From 2-02-FULL-46-13 sp036517235 (GTDB lineage: Bacteria > Patescibacteriota > Minisyncoccia > Phycocordibacterales > DSPV01): 9,106 bases of DNA. The translations under genes and the position numbers were made by a program. This document shows positions 1 to 5,843 of this stretch, one piece after another; within the stretch, counting starts at the first letter, position 1, and every line of letters begins with the position of its first letter. The notes beneath the pieces were generated by a model. That model ran no database searches. It was given only the letters and a program-made list of their open reading frames with translations, and was not told the origin of the DNA. The stretch spans positions 1-9,106 of the forward strand of contig DATDXL010000024.1 of assembly GCA_036517235.1 (NCBI GenBank). Direction: 5' to 3'.

Positions 1-254
1 TTCCGTGTATGGGTGGGCCATACCTCATGGTGATCGGTCTCTTGCGCGACCAGGTTACGTACTTTACAGGATTCGGCTATTTGGCGCTCTACAACCTGAT
101 TCTGGCTCTTCCGCTTGTCGTGGTGCTTTGGATCGCGGCTGACAAAGCGATTGTAGATAAGATGCAGGAATGGAAGAAAACGAACATGAAAGGAGTACGA
201 TTCTGGGCTGGACTAGCGATGATCATTATAGGCATTCTAATTCTATTCATCTAA
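1..254 (+). CDS. C-terminal part of a CcdA-like membrane thiol-disulfide protein (5' end outside window)
   Basis: The open frame runs in from the window edge; the first whole codons (from base 3) read PCMGGPYLMVIG. A Cys followed by a GGPY motif before a membrane helix resembles the second redox-Cys region of CcdA/DsbD-type transporters, which pass reducing power across the membrane. Two further hydrophobic helices follow (around YLALYNLILALPLVVVLWIA and the extreme C-terminus AGLAMIIIGILILFI), joined by a basic loop, and the protein ends right after the last helix. The ATG at 9 is therefore probably internal, not the start. The next gene begins 4 nt after the stop, so they are likely co-transcribed. 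The family call rests on about 83 residues and could instead be a related DsbD_2/TauE-type protein. Confidence 0.6.
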   Translation, partial: PCMGGPYLMVIGLLRDQVTYFTGFGYLALYNLILALPLVVVLWIAADKAIVDKMQEWKKTNMKGVRFWAGLAMIIIGILILFI

Positions 255-258
255 AATC

Positions 259-753
259 ATGGACACTAAGGCATTACCACTGGAGACGTTCCTCAAAAAG
301 ATAGCTTCCCTCAAAGAAAAAGCGGGAGTCGATTTATCCACTGCCGAAGATTTGAGCGTGGCGGTGATGAACCTTATCAGTCTAGAAGAGCATTTCTTCT
401 TTACTGGTGTGAAAACAAAGAATGACGAATACTTCGACACGTCGCAGGAGATTCGGAGTATACGCAAAGAACTCTTGGCAAAACTCATGCGAAACCACGA
501 GGGAGAAACCTGGTGCATATCCAAACATCTACTCTCTACCACCATGCGGCTCATCGAAGTCGGCAACAAACTCCAGTCCGAATCGAAAAAAGACGAAGCG
601 AAAGAAATGTTCGAGAAAGCCTATAGAGTCTACTCGATCTTCTGGGCTCTCAAACTATCATTAATTAGCGGTCGACAGGTAAGAGACACAGCAGGAGGAA
701 GTTCAACACTGGAGGAATTAGTGAACAAACTTGCCGATTGTTGTGATGAATAA
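259..753 (+). CDS. unknown helical protein, 164 aa, with conserved-looking His/Cys positions
   Basis: I do not recognise this protein. It is hydrophilic with no signal peptide or membrane segment, so it is probably cytoplasmic, and reads as nearly all alpha-helical (Leu/Glu/Lys-rich amphipathic stretches). Notable motifs are EEHFFFTG near the N-terminal third, WCISKHLL in the middle and a CC pair close to the end, which could bind metal or act as thiols; that is inference. The start ATG sits 4 nt after the stop of the CcdA-like gene, and no Shine-Dalgarno is visible, so translation is probably coupled. The same TAAAATCATG junction links its own stop to the next gene. Its position between a thiol transporter and metal proteins suggests a role in the same process. 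Confidence 0.8.
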   Translation: MDTKALPLETFLKKIASLKEKAGVDLSTAEDLSVAVMNLISLEEHFFFTGVKTKNDEYFDTSQEIRSIRKELLAKLMRNHEGETWCISKHLLSTTMRLIEVGNKLQSESKKDEAKEMFEKAYRVYSIFWALKLSLISGRQVRDTAGGSSTLEELVNKLADCCDE

Positions 754-757
754 AATC

Positions 758-1750
758 ATGAAAGACGAACATAAAGAAAACGAGATGTTAGGAAAAAACA
801 ACCCCTATGCGGTACCGATAGCTATTGTTATTGCAGGTGCCATGCTCTCCGGGACGATATATTATAATTTCCAGAATCCTTCAAATAGCGCAGTCGGTAT
901 AAAGAATCAAAAAACGGTAGCCGAAGAGAACATTCCTATTTCGGCGTTTGAAGAATCTGTTCTTCCGTCTGCCGGCGTAGCGTTGCCTGTATCGTGGGAT
1001 GACTTGGGTGCGAAGCTCGTCAGTGTAGGGGTGATCGATGCCGATAGATTCAAGGCACTATATGACGAGAGAGCGGCTTTTACGCAGGAATACCGGACTC
1101 TGCTTCTTGGGGAGAATGATGACAAGCTCAAGATTACGGCTGACAACGCTGGTTATCTTCTAAATCTGTTCTGGGCTCTCGGTCTCGCAAGTAAGAATCC
1201 CATCTTGGATTCTGGTGAGATGGTGAACAAAGCGTATGGAGGAGCCGGGAACTTTGCTTCAACCGGCGGGTGGACGATGTCTCAAGGCAGTGCCATGGAT
1301 CACTACAGTCGTCACAAATTCTTTTCCCTTACAGCGGAGCAGCAGGATCTTGTAGACAGAGTCTCTCGGGGGATATATAGGCCGTGCTGCAACAATTCGA
1401 CGCATTTCCCGGACTGCAACCATGGCATGGCTATGCTGGGACTTTTGGAGCTTATGGCTTCTCAGGATGTGAGTGAGCAGGATATGTGGAAAGCAGCATT
1501 GGCAGTCAATTCGTATTGGTTTCCAGAGACCTACCTCACCATGGCTGTGCATATGAAGAACAAGGGTGTTGTATGGAAGGATGTAATACCCCAGGAAATG
1601 CTTGGAATCAATTATTCCAGTGCTTCTGGATATCAGAAGATTGCCTCTCAAGTTGTTCAGCCGCAAGGACGGCAAGGTGGAAGCGGGTGTAGCGTCGAAA
1701 CCGGAGAAGCGGTTGCGCCACAACGACAGCAGAGCGGATGTGGCATATGA
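758..1750 (+). CDS. membrane-anchored unknown protein with a Cys/His/Met cluster, 330 aa
   Basis: Not a family I can name. A short charged N-terminus is followed by one hydrophobic helix (about residues 17-37), then a long soluble part, so it is probably anchored with the bulk outside the cytoplasm. The striking part is residues 210-226: C210, C211, H216, C220, H222, M224 and M226, in the context RPCCNNSTHFPDCNHGMAM. This density of soft ligands strongly suggests a metal site, probably Cu(I) or a similar ion. The C-terminal tail is Gln/Gly-rich and contains two SGC motifs (C311, C328), ending GCGI. I chose ATG 758 because it repeats the stop-4 nt-start junction of the previous gene; TTG 731 and ATG 746 are in-frame alternatives overlapping that gene. 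It lies directly upstream of an HMA/DsbD-like fusion, consistent with a metal-trafficking role. Confidence 0.8.
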   Translation: MKDEHKENEMLGKNNPYAVPIAIVIAGAMLSGTIYYNFQNPSNSAVGIKNQKTVAEENIPISAFEESVLPSAGVALPVSWDDLGAKLVSVGVIDADRFKALYDERAAFTQEYRTLLLGENDDKLKITADNAGYLLNLFWALGLASKNPILDSGEMVNKAYGGAGNFASTGGWTMSQGSAMDHYSRHKFFSLTAEQQDLVDRVSRGIYRPCCNNSTHFPDCNHGMAMLGLLELMASQDVSEQDMWKAALAVNSYWFPETYLTMAVHMKNKGVVWKDVIPQEMLGINYSSASGYQKIASQVVQPQGRQGGSGCSVETGEAVAPQRQQSGCGI

Positions 1751-1757
1751 AGTTGAT

Positions 1758-1785
1758 TTGATTCGTCACAGAAATCCCGTATGAT
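1758..1785 (+). promoter_or_regulatory. predicted sigma70-type promoter, possibly leaderless
   Basis: TTGATT (1758-1763), a 16-nt spacer and TATGAT (1780-1785). A start of transcription about 7 nt downstream falls at or next to the ATG at 1792, so the mRNA for the HMA-DsbD fusion may have no leader. No convincing Shine-Dalgarno is present to argue otherwise (only a GGGGC run inside the short gap). Prediction only. Confidence 0.5.
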
Positions 1786-1791
1786 GGGGCG

Positions 1792-2817
1792 ATGCAAAGA
1801 ATACTTACCTTTCACATACACGGCATGCACTGCGCATCGTGTGTTGTGCTCACGGAGACCGAGCTTCAAGAGGTTCCTGAAGTTTCCCGCGCCAAAGCGT
1901 TTTTAAAGCACAAAACCGTTGAGGTGATGGGAGATTTTGGCGATAAGACTGCCGAGCACGTTGCTCGCAACCTCAGTGAAGTTCTCAAACCGCATGGCTA
2001 TATGCTTTCACTGGAGCGACAGAGACATACGGTTGCATGGTCGGAATTCAAAATAGCGGTGCCGATCGCAATAGCCTTTGTCGCACTATTCTTTATCCTG
2101 CAGAAGCTCGGTATCGTGAATCTCATAACGGCGTCTAATAATGTCACCTATGGGACGGCATTCATCATCGGGCTTATCGCTTCGGTTTCCACGTGTATGG
2201 CGGTGGTCGGAGGGCTCGTACTCTCGATGTCGGCGAATTTCGCGAAAGAGGGCGAACGAGTACGACCGCAGGCGTTTTTCCATATCGGCCGTCTCGTTTC
2301 GTTCTTTTTTCTCGGCGGTGCCATAGGCGCTCTCGGTGCGACCGTTCAGCTTGGCGCGACTGGCTCACTAGTCCTCAGTCTCCTCGTCGCCCTGATCCTT
2401 CTCATTCTCGGCGTCAACCTGCTCGATATTTTCCCGTGGATAAAAAAGCTCCAGCCGACGCTTCCGGCGTTCATCGGCAAACACGTGCAAGGACTCAAGA
2501 ACGTCAATCACACCCTCACACCGCTTCTTGTTGGTGTTGCCACCTTTTTTCTTCCCTGCGGCTTTACGCAATCGATGCAGATTTATACGCTCACGACAGG
2601 GAGTTTTTGGACTGGCGCACTGACCATGTTTTCATTCGCGCTCGGCACACTTCCGGTGCTCGCGCTCCTATCATTCAGCTCGCTCAGCATGCAAAAGAAA
2701 GCGTGGTCTGGCATTTTCTTCAAGACGGCCGGACTCGTGGTGCTCTTCTTCGGGATCTTCAATCTCCTCAACGGCCTTTCTGCGGCTGGGATTATTCCTC
2801 CCGTCTTTTATTTTTAG
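1792..2817 (+). CDS. HMA metal-binding domain fused to a DsbD_2/TauE-SafE-like membrane domain
   Basis: Residues 1 to about 70 form a heavy-metal-associated domain with the canonical GMHCASC site (residues 11-17; C14 and C17 are the expected metal ligands for Cu(I) or similar). After a linker there are about six hydrophobic helices (first near 83-104). Two membrane cysteines stand out: C135 in STCMAVVGG and C256 in LPCGFTQSMQIYTLTTGS. The latter motif is typical of the DsbD_2/sulfite-exporter-like family, and the two cysteines are placed like the redox pair of DsbD/CcdA. Known relatives are linked to metal delivery or export and to thiol transfer; here I infer metal (probably copper) transfer between the cytoplasmic side and the outside. 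The cupredoxin-like gene follows after 9 nt. Length (341 aa) fits an HMA plus six-helix fusion. Confidence 0.8.
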   Translation: MQRILTFHIHGMHCASCVVLTETELQEVPEVSRAKAFLKHKTVEVMGDFGDKTAEHVARNLSEVLKPHGYMLSLERQRHTVAWSEFKIAVPIAIAFVALFFILQKLGIVNLITASNNVTYGTAFIIGLIASVSTCMAVVGGLVLSMSANFAKEGERVRPQAFFHIGRLVSFFFLGGAIGALGATVQLGATGSLVLSLLVALILLILGVNLLDIFPWIKKLQPTLPAFIGKHVQGLKNVNHTLTPLLVGVATFFLPCGFTQSMQIYTLTTGSFWTGALTMFSFALGTLPVLALLSFSSLSMQKKAWSGIFFKTAGLVVLFFGIFNLLNGLSAAGIIPPVFYF

Positions 2818-2826
2818 AGTACTCGC

Positions 2827-3216
2827 ATGAAAGCAACCATTATCTCGGTTTGTATCGCTCTTGCCCTTATCGCGGGTTCCCTCCTGTTTTCAGGCGGTGG
2901 CTCGCCCGATGGTTCCCCGAGTGATTCGGGTACTAGCGTGCTTGTGGATGGCACGCAGGTGATAGAGATTATTGCACGAGGGGGATATTCTCCAAGAATC
3001 ATACGTGCGAAAGCCGGAATCCCCTTGGTGATCAAGATGAAGACGCAAAGCACTTTCGATTGCTCATCTGCACTCTCAATCCCGAGCATCGGTTATCGGG
3101 CGAATTTGCCGTCATCGGGAATAACCGATATCGAAGTCCCGGCACAAGAGACAGGATTCGTTCTGCAAGGTCTCTGTGCTATGGGGATGTATCGTTTCCA
3201 AGTCGTTTTTGACTGA
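2827..3216 (+). CDS. secreted cupredoxin-like copper protein, 129 aa
   Basis: The N-terminus is a Lys plus a hydrophobic helix (about residues 4-22) followed by a Gly/Ser/Pro-rich linker, so the protein is exported or membrane-anchored; there is no clear lipobox Cys. The remainder (about residues 38-129) reads as a small beta-rich cupredoxin domain: a VIEIIARGGYSPRIIRAKAGIPLVIKM-type opening, C79 in STFDCSSA, then PSSGITDIEVPA, and C117-A-M119-G-M121-Y near the end. The C...CxMGM pattern is known from cupredoxin_1-type domains in metal-handling proteins, where Cys/Met bind copper. It starts 9 nt after the HMA-DsbD fusion, so it is very likely its partner, either receiving or holding the metal outside the membrane. 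No Shine-Dalgarno is visible before ATG 2827. Confidence 0.75.
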   Translation: MKATIISVCIALALIAGSLLFSGGGSPDGSPSDSGTSVLVDGTQVIEIIARGGYSPRIIRAKAGIPLVIKMKTQSTFDCSSALSIPSIGYRANLPSSGITDIEVPAQETGFVLQGLCAMGMYRFQVVFD

Positions 3217-3226
3217 CTTATGATGA

Positions 3227-3256
3227 TTGCATGAATGGCCACTCCTGATTTATATA
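3227..3256 (+). promoter_or_regulatory. weak candidate promoter upstream of the RNA unit
   Basis: TTGCAT (3227-3232), 18-nt spacer, TATATA (3251-3256) in the AT-rich gap after the cupredoxin gene. It would read through a T-rich stretch into the structured RNA. It is weaker than the promoter at 3321-3349 and may be chance. Confidence 0.25.
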
Positions 3257-3320
3257 AGGCGACCGTTTTTCTTTTTTTCAGCAGGCACACTGCAGAAGTG
3301 GGAAGGGGGTTGGGTGAGAT

Positions 3321-3349
3321 TTGATTTTATTCTGCCGTTCGGGTAGAAT
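3321..3349 (+). promoter_or_regulatory. strong predicted sigma70-type promoter for the pre-prfB RNA
   Basis: TTGATT (3321-3326), an ideal 17-nt spacer and TAGAAT (3344-3349). Transcription would start near 3356, immediately before the first helix of the structured RNA, and end at the terminator about 205 nt later. The good fit of promoter, fold and terminator positions is the main support. Confidence 0.6.
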
Positions 3350-3355
3350 TCTCCC

Positions 3356-3561
3356 AGCTCTTTTTTCGGAGAGGTGAACCGACGGCGATATGCCAGTTTA
3401 GGCTGGTGTGCCCGAAGAATCCGTTCCAGGATTTCGCTCCTTGGGGCACGTTTATCCGTTGCCACTCCCTCTCCGCATTGGTTTGCCACTGCTCCACCAT
3501 CTCAACTTGTGGTGGACAAGGCAATTCAGCTGCTTCGAAGAGAGGCAGCTGTTCTTTTTTT
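3356..3561 (+). ncRNA. structured RNA of unknown class upstream of prfB (small RNA or attenuator)
   Basis: Non-coding region of about 205 nt between a promoter and a terminator. Domain A is a rod: CGGAGAGG (3367-3374) pairs perfectly with CCTCTCCG (3468-3475); CGACGG (3380-3385) with CCGTTG (3456-3461, one G-U); GTGCCC (3408-3413) with GGGCAC (3444-3449); apical AATCC/GGATT (3418-3422/3429-3433). A side hairpin CCAG/CTGG (3393-3396/3403-3406) branches from the 5' side. Domain B is TTGCC/GGCAA (3483-3487/3520-3524) enclosing TCCACCA/TGGTGGA (3493-3499/3510-3516). Domain C is the terminator hairpin. I compared it by eye with tRNA, tmRNA, SRP RNA, RNase P RNA and 6S RNA and saw no match; a divergent 6S RNA cannot be excluded. 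An in-frame open stretch continuous with prfB crosses it but is not protein-like. Confidence 0.6.
3527..3561 (+). terminator. Rho-independent terminator just before prfB
   Basis: CAGCTGC (3527-3533) pairs perfectly with GCAGCTG (3545-3551) across an 11-nt loop, followed by TTCTTTTTTT (3552-3561). The prfB start lies about 20 nt further on, so this either closes a separate small RNA or acts as an attenuator of prfB. Confidence 0.75.
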
Positions 3562-3582
3562 ATGATACTCTTTGCTTGCATA

Positions 3583-4455
3583 ATGTTGGAGGATAAGAAA
3601 AAGAAGATTGAAGATATAGAAAACGCTATGGGGCAGGCTGATTTTTGGTCTGACAAAGAAAAGGCCCAGAAACTTATCAAAGAACACCAAGAGCTCAAAC
3701 TTGAGCTTGAAGGCGGAGGGAAATATGACCGAGGTGATGCGGTCATAACCATTTTTTCGGGAGCAGGTGGGGATGACGCCGAAGATTTCTCTGGGATACT
3801 CGTGCGCATGTACCAGAGGTATTTTGAGCAAAAAGGATGGGGGGTGAAGATATTGCATGAGAACCAGAATGACCACGGCGGATACCGCAACATCACCTTC
3901 GAGATAAACGGGAAAGGTTCCTACGGGACGCTTAAAAACGAATCGGGAGTCCACCGACTCGTGCGCATTTCTCCCTTCAATGCGAGCAAGAAGCGGCACA
4001 CGTCGTTTTCCATGGTTGAGGTCATACCGAAATTCGAGAAAACGAGCGAGCTTGATATCCCTGAAGACGAGCTCGAGGTCGCGTTTGCCCGTTCTTCAGG
4101 CCCCGGAGGCCAGAATGTGAATAAGCGCGAGACGGCAGTGCGTATTGTCCACATCCCGACGAAGCTTTCTGTCCATGTCGAATCCGAACGTAGCCAGGCG
4201 GCTAACCGTGAAAAGGGCATAGCGCTCCTCAAAGGCAAGCTTTTTAAGATGCGCGAGGAAGAGAGGATAGCAAAGGAGAAAGGCATGTACATTTCAAAGA
4301 CAACGAGCGTGGAGTGGGGGAATCAGATCCGCTCATACGTCTTGCATCCCTACAAAATGGTGAAAGACCACCGTACCAATGTCGAAACGGCGCAGGTAGA
4401 CGACGTCTTGAACGGAGATTTAGATAAATTCATTGAGGCCGAAAAAAACCTGTAG
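3583..4455 (+). CDS. prfB: peptide chain release factor 2, short form, 290 aa
   Basis: Class I release factor that reads UGA/UAA in the ribosomal A site and triggers peptide release. Visible hallmarks: the RF2 SPF codon-recognition tripeptide at residues 130-132 (VRISPFNASKKRHTSF), the catalytic GGQ at 175-177 (SSGPGGQNVNKRETAVRI), and the C-terminal block WGNQIRSYVLHPYKMVKDHRT. Compared with the usual roughly 365 aa, the N-terminal domain is cut down: a first helix (KKKKIEDIENAMGQADFWSDKEKAQ) runs almost straight into GGGKYDRGDAVITIFSGAGGDDAED, so about 60 residues of the domain-1 helical bundle are missing. ATG 3583 corresponds to the position just after the classical prfB frameshift site, and no frameshift site is visible. 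ATG 3562 is an in-frame alternative in the terminator tail. No Shine-Dalgarno; a TATGAT at 3561-3566 could be a -10. Confidence 0.93.
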   Translation: MLEDKKKKIEDIENAMGQADFWSDKEKAQKLIKEHQELKLELEGGGKYDRGDAVITIFSGAGGDDAEDFSGILVRMYQRYFEQKGWGVKILHENQNDHGGYRNITFEINGKGSYGTLKNESGVHRLVRISPFNASKKRHTSFSMVEVIPKFEKTSELDIPEDELEVAFARSSGPGGQNVNKRETAVRIVHIPTKLSVHVESERSQAANREKGIALLKGKLFKMREEERIAKEKGMYISKTTSVEWGNQIRSYVLHPYKMVKDHRTNVETAQVDDVLNGDLDKFIEAEKNL

Positions 4456-4483
4456 CGCAGAGCGTGTACCTGGTAACGCAACT

Positions 4484-4531
4484 GGGACATACACGTATTC
4501 TTAGCTATAGCTAAAAATACGTGTATGTCCC
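4484..4531. repeat. 48-nt near-perfect palindrome after prfB
   Basis: GGGACATACACGTATT (4484-4499) pairs with AATACGTGTATGTCCC (4516-4531); one C/A mismatch, then TTAGC/GCTAA around a TATA loop, giving 21 of 22 pairs. The centre is GCTATAGC, shared with the palindrome at 6833-6874. There is no T-tract, so it is not a standard terminator, but as RNA it would make a very stable 3' hairpin. The right arm contains the upstream ATG of the next gene. Confidence 0.85.
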
Positions 4532-4923
4532 TTGACTCGCCAAGAGCGGCGAGTAGTATTGATTTTGAACAGTTCGAAGTAAAAGAGAAAGGTTTTCGTA
4601 TGACCTATCGTCAGGTTCTCTCAAAGTGCCGCGCTCTTGTAAAGGGTGGTTGGGAATCATGGATAACTTCTGGTGGGGAGATACGGCTGAGGCCTCCTGG
4701 GAGTGTCTGGATTGCTACTCCGCTTCAAGCTATTTGTTGTCATGAAACCGGTGTTTCTGGTAACGATAGTATCGAAGGTGTGGTTCTCACTCTTCGTGTA
4801 GGTCCTCTGGTTGCTCAACGTATTGCCGCTGCATCTGAATGTCGTGGTAATGAACTCCGTACGCTCGCGACGCGTCGTACGCGACGTGACCTATTGAAAG
4901 CCTTCCGGCTCACGGCCGAATGA
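4525..4923 (+). CDS. unknown small protein, 132 aa (or 107 aa from a later start)
   Basis: Not recognised. Soluble, mildly basic, no membrane segment or signal. The core reads from MTYRQVLSKCRALVKGGWESW through RPPGSVWIATPLQAICCHETG to a C-terminal helix rich in Arg (RTLATRRTRRDLLKAFRL). Three Cys (one in SKC, two in ICCHETG) and a His cluster might bind metal or only be structural. The ATG at 4525 lies inside the arm of a long palindrome, where it would be hidden in a hairpin. The in-frame ATG at 4600, preceded by AAAGG at about 7 nt, is a credible alternative and would give 107 aa. It separates prfB from ftsE, which are usually adjacent, so it may be an insertion into an older gene order. 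Base and codon use look coding. Confidence 0.6.
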   Translation: MSLDSPRAASSIDFEQFEVKEKGFRMTYRQVLSKCRALVKGGWESWITSGGEIRLRPPGSVWIATPLQAICCHETGVSGNDSIEGVVLTLRVGPLVAQRIAAASECRGNELRTLATRRTRRDLLKAFRLTAE

Positions 4924-4960
4924 CCTTACCCATCAAAGTCGTCACTCTCATGTGGCGCCT

Positions 4961-4989
4961 TTTCTTTTTAAGAGCTAGTGGGGTACAAT
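4961..4989 (+). promoter_or_regulatory. candidate promoter for ftsE
   Basis: A good -10 element TACAAT (4984-4989) with a poor -35 (TTTCTT, 4961-4966) at a 17-nt spacing. It would give a leader of about 50 nt before ATG 5049. No terminator was seen between the preceding gene and this site apart from a T-rich run. Confidence 0.4.
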
Positions 4990-5048
4990 AGAGGCGTAAG
5001 AGCGGGTTTTTCTTTCTCTAGAGCCAGCTTTTGCACATTTCTCTCATA

Positions 5049-5729
5049 ATGATTTACTTTGACAAAGTTTCTAAGGTCTATGCTGATGATTCCATTGCGC
5101 TCAATGCGGTTACGTTTACGATAGAACCCAAGGAGTTCCTTTCTATCGTAGGGCATTCCGGCGCGGGTAAGACCACCATACTAAAAATGATACTCGCCGA
5201 AGAGAAACCCTCATCGGGCTCGGTGTTTTTCGAGTCGTTCAATGTCCATACCCTGAAGTCCAGATCTATCAATAATTATCGTCGCCGTATCGGCACGGTT
5301 TTTCAAGATTTCCGCCTTCTTCCCGACAAGACTGCCTTTGAAAATGTCGCGTTTGCTATGGAAGTGGCAGGAAAAACTGACGAAGAGATAGAATCCGATG
5401 TGCCGCACGTTCTAGAGCTGGTGGATTTGGGCCACAAACTGTGGAATTTCCCGCATGAGCTCTCAAGCGGAGAGAATCAACGTGTCGCCATTGCCCGCGC
5501 CATCGTCAATCAGCCCGATGTCCTCATAGCCGATGAGCCGACGGGGAATCTCGACCCTCTGAACACCTACGAGATCATCCAGATCTTCAAGAAGATAAAT
5601 GATCTGGGCACGACGGTTATTCTCACCACGCACAACAAAGGAGTCATCGATTTTCTCAACAAGCGGGTCATTACCTTGGATGCGGGGAAGATCATCCGCG
5701 ACGACAAGCACGGGAGATACATACTATAA
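5049..5729 (+). CDS. ftsE: cell division ABC transporter ATPase FtsE, 226 aa
   Basis: Cytoplasmic ATPase that partners the membrane protein FtsX; the FtsEX complex couples ATP hydrolysis to activation of peptidoglycan hydrolases at the division site. The nucleotide-binding fold is complete: Walker A GHSGAGKTT (residues 35-43), Q-loop in TVFQDFRLLPD, signature LSSGENQRVAIARA (from residue 138), Walker B VLIADEPTGNLD (from residue 158) and the H-loop in LTTHN. The signature reads LSSGEN rather than the common LSGGEQ, a mild variant. I chose ATG 5049 (MIYFDKVSKVY, the usual FtsE start) over the TTG at 5031. Length is normal for the family. ftsX follows after an unusually long AT-rich gap of 114 nt. 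Confidence 0.93.
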   Translation: MIYFDKVSKVYADDSIALNAVTFTIEPKEFLSIVGHSGAGKTTILKMILAEEKPSSGSVFFESFNVHTLKSRSINNYRRRIGTVFQDFRLLPDKTAFENVAFAMEVAGKTDEEIESDVPHVLELVDLGHKLWNFPHELSSGENQRVAIARAIVNQPDVLIADEPTGNLDPLNTYEIIQIFKKINDLGTTVILTTHNKGVIDFLNKRVITLDAGKIIRDDKHGRYIL

Positions 5730-5843
5730 TAATGCAAAGTGCAAATATCAAAATGGAAAATGGGAACCCAAAGTCAAACACCATAAATGATGGTAGTTAC
5801 TTCTCGTTATTTTTAATTTTGATTTTTTAATTTTAAACTAAAC
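5730..5843. repeat. AT-rich spacer with an imperfect inverted repeat between ftsE and ftsX
   Basis: The gap between ftsE and ftsX is strongly AT-rich. ATCAAAATGGAAAAT (5747-5761) and ATTTTTAATTTTGAT (5809-5823) are inverted copies matching at 13 of 15 positions, and weaker similarity continues outward. A small ACCAT/ATGGT hairpin lies between them. This looks like a degenerate small inverted-repeat element (MITE-like) or a locally expanded spacer, unlike the roughly 48-50% GC genes beside it. No coding sequence was seen here. Confidence 0.5.

Noticed and set aside
2193..2924. Long out-of-frame ORF (243 codons) over the HMA-DsbD gene
   Set aside because: Arg/Ser-rich shadow of a gene with clear family motifs in another frame.
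3368..3475. A tRNA-Ser-like gene (GGAGAGG acceptor strand, matching CCTCTCC and a G discriminator)
   Set aside because: No T-arm with a TTCnAnn loop and no anticodon arm fit between the acceptor strands; the inner helices form a different rod.
3406..3582. N-terminal extension of prfB in the same open frame (59 extra residues)
   Set aside because: The translation (Cys/Ser-rich) does not resemble RF2 and lies over perfect RNA helices and a terminator; RF2 similarity begins at ATG 3583.
3562..3592. A prfB programmed +1 frameshift site
   Set aside because: CTCTTTGC resembles the slippery region, but there is no in-frame TGA and no upstream zero-frame ORF encoding the RF2 N-terminus.
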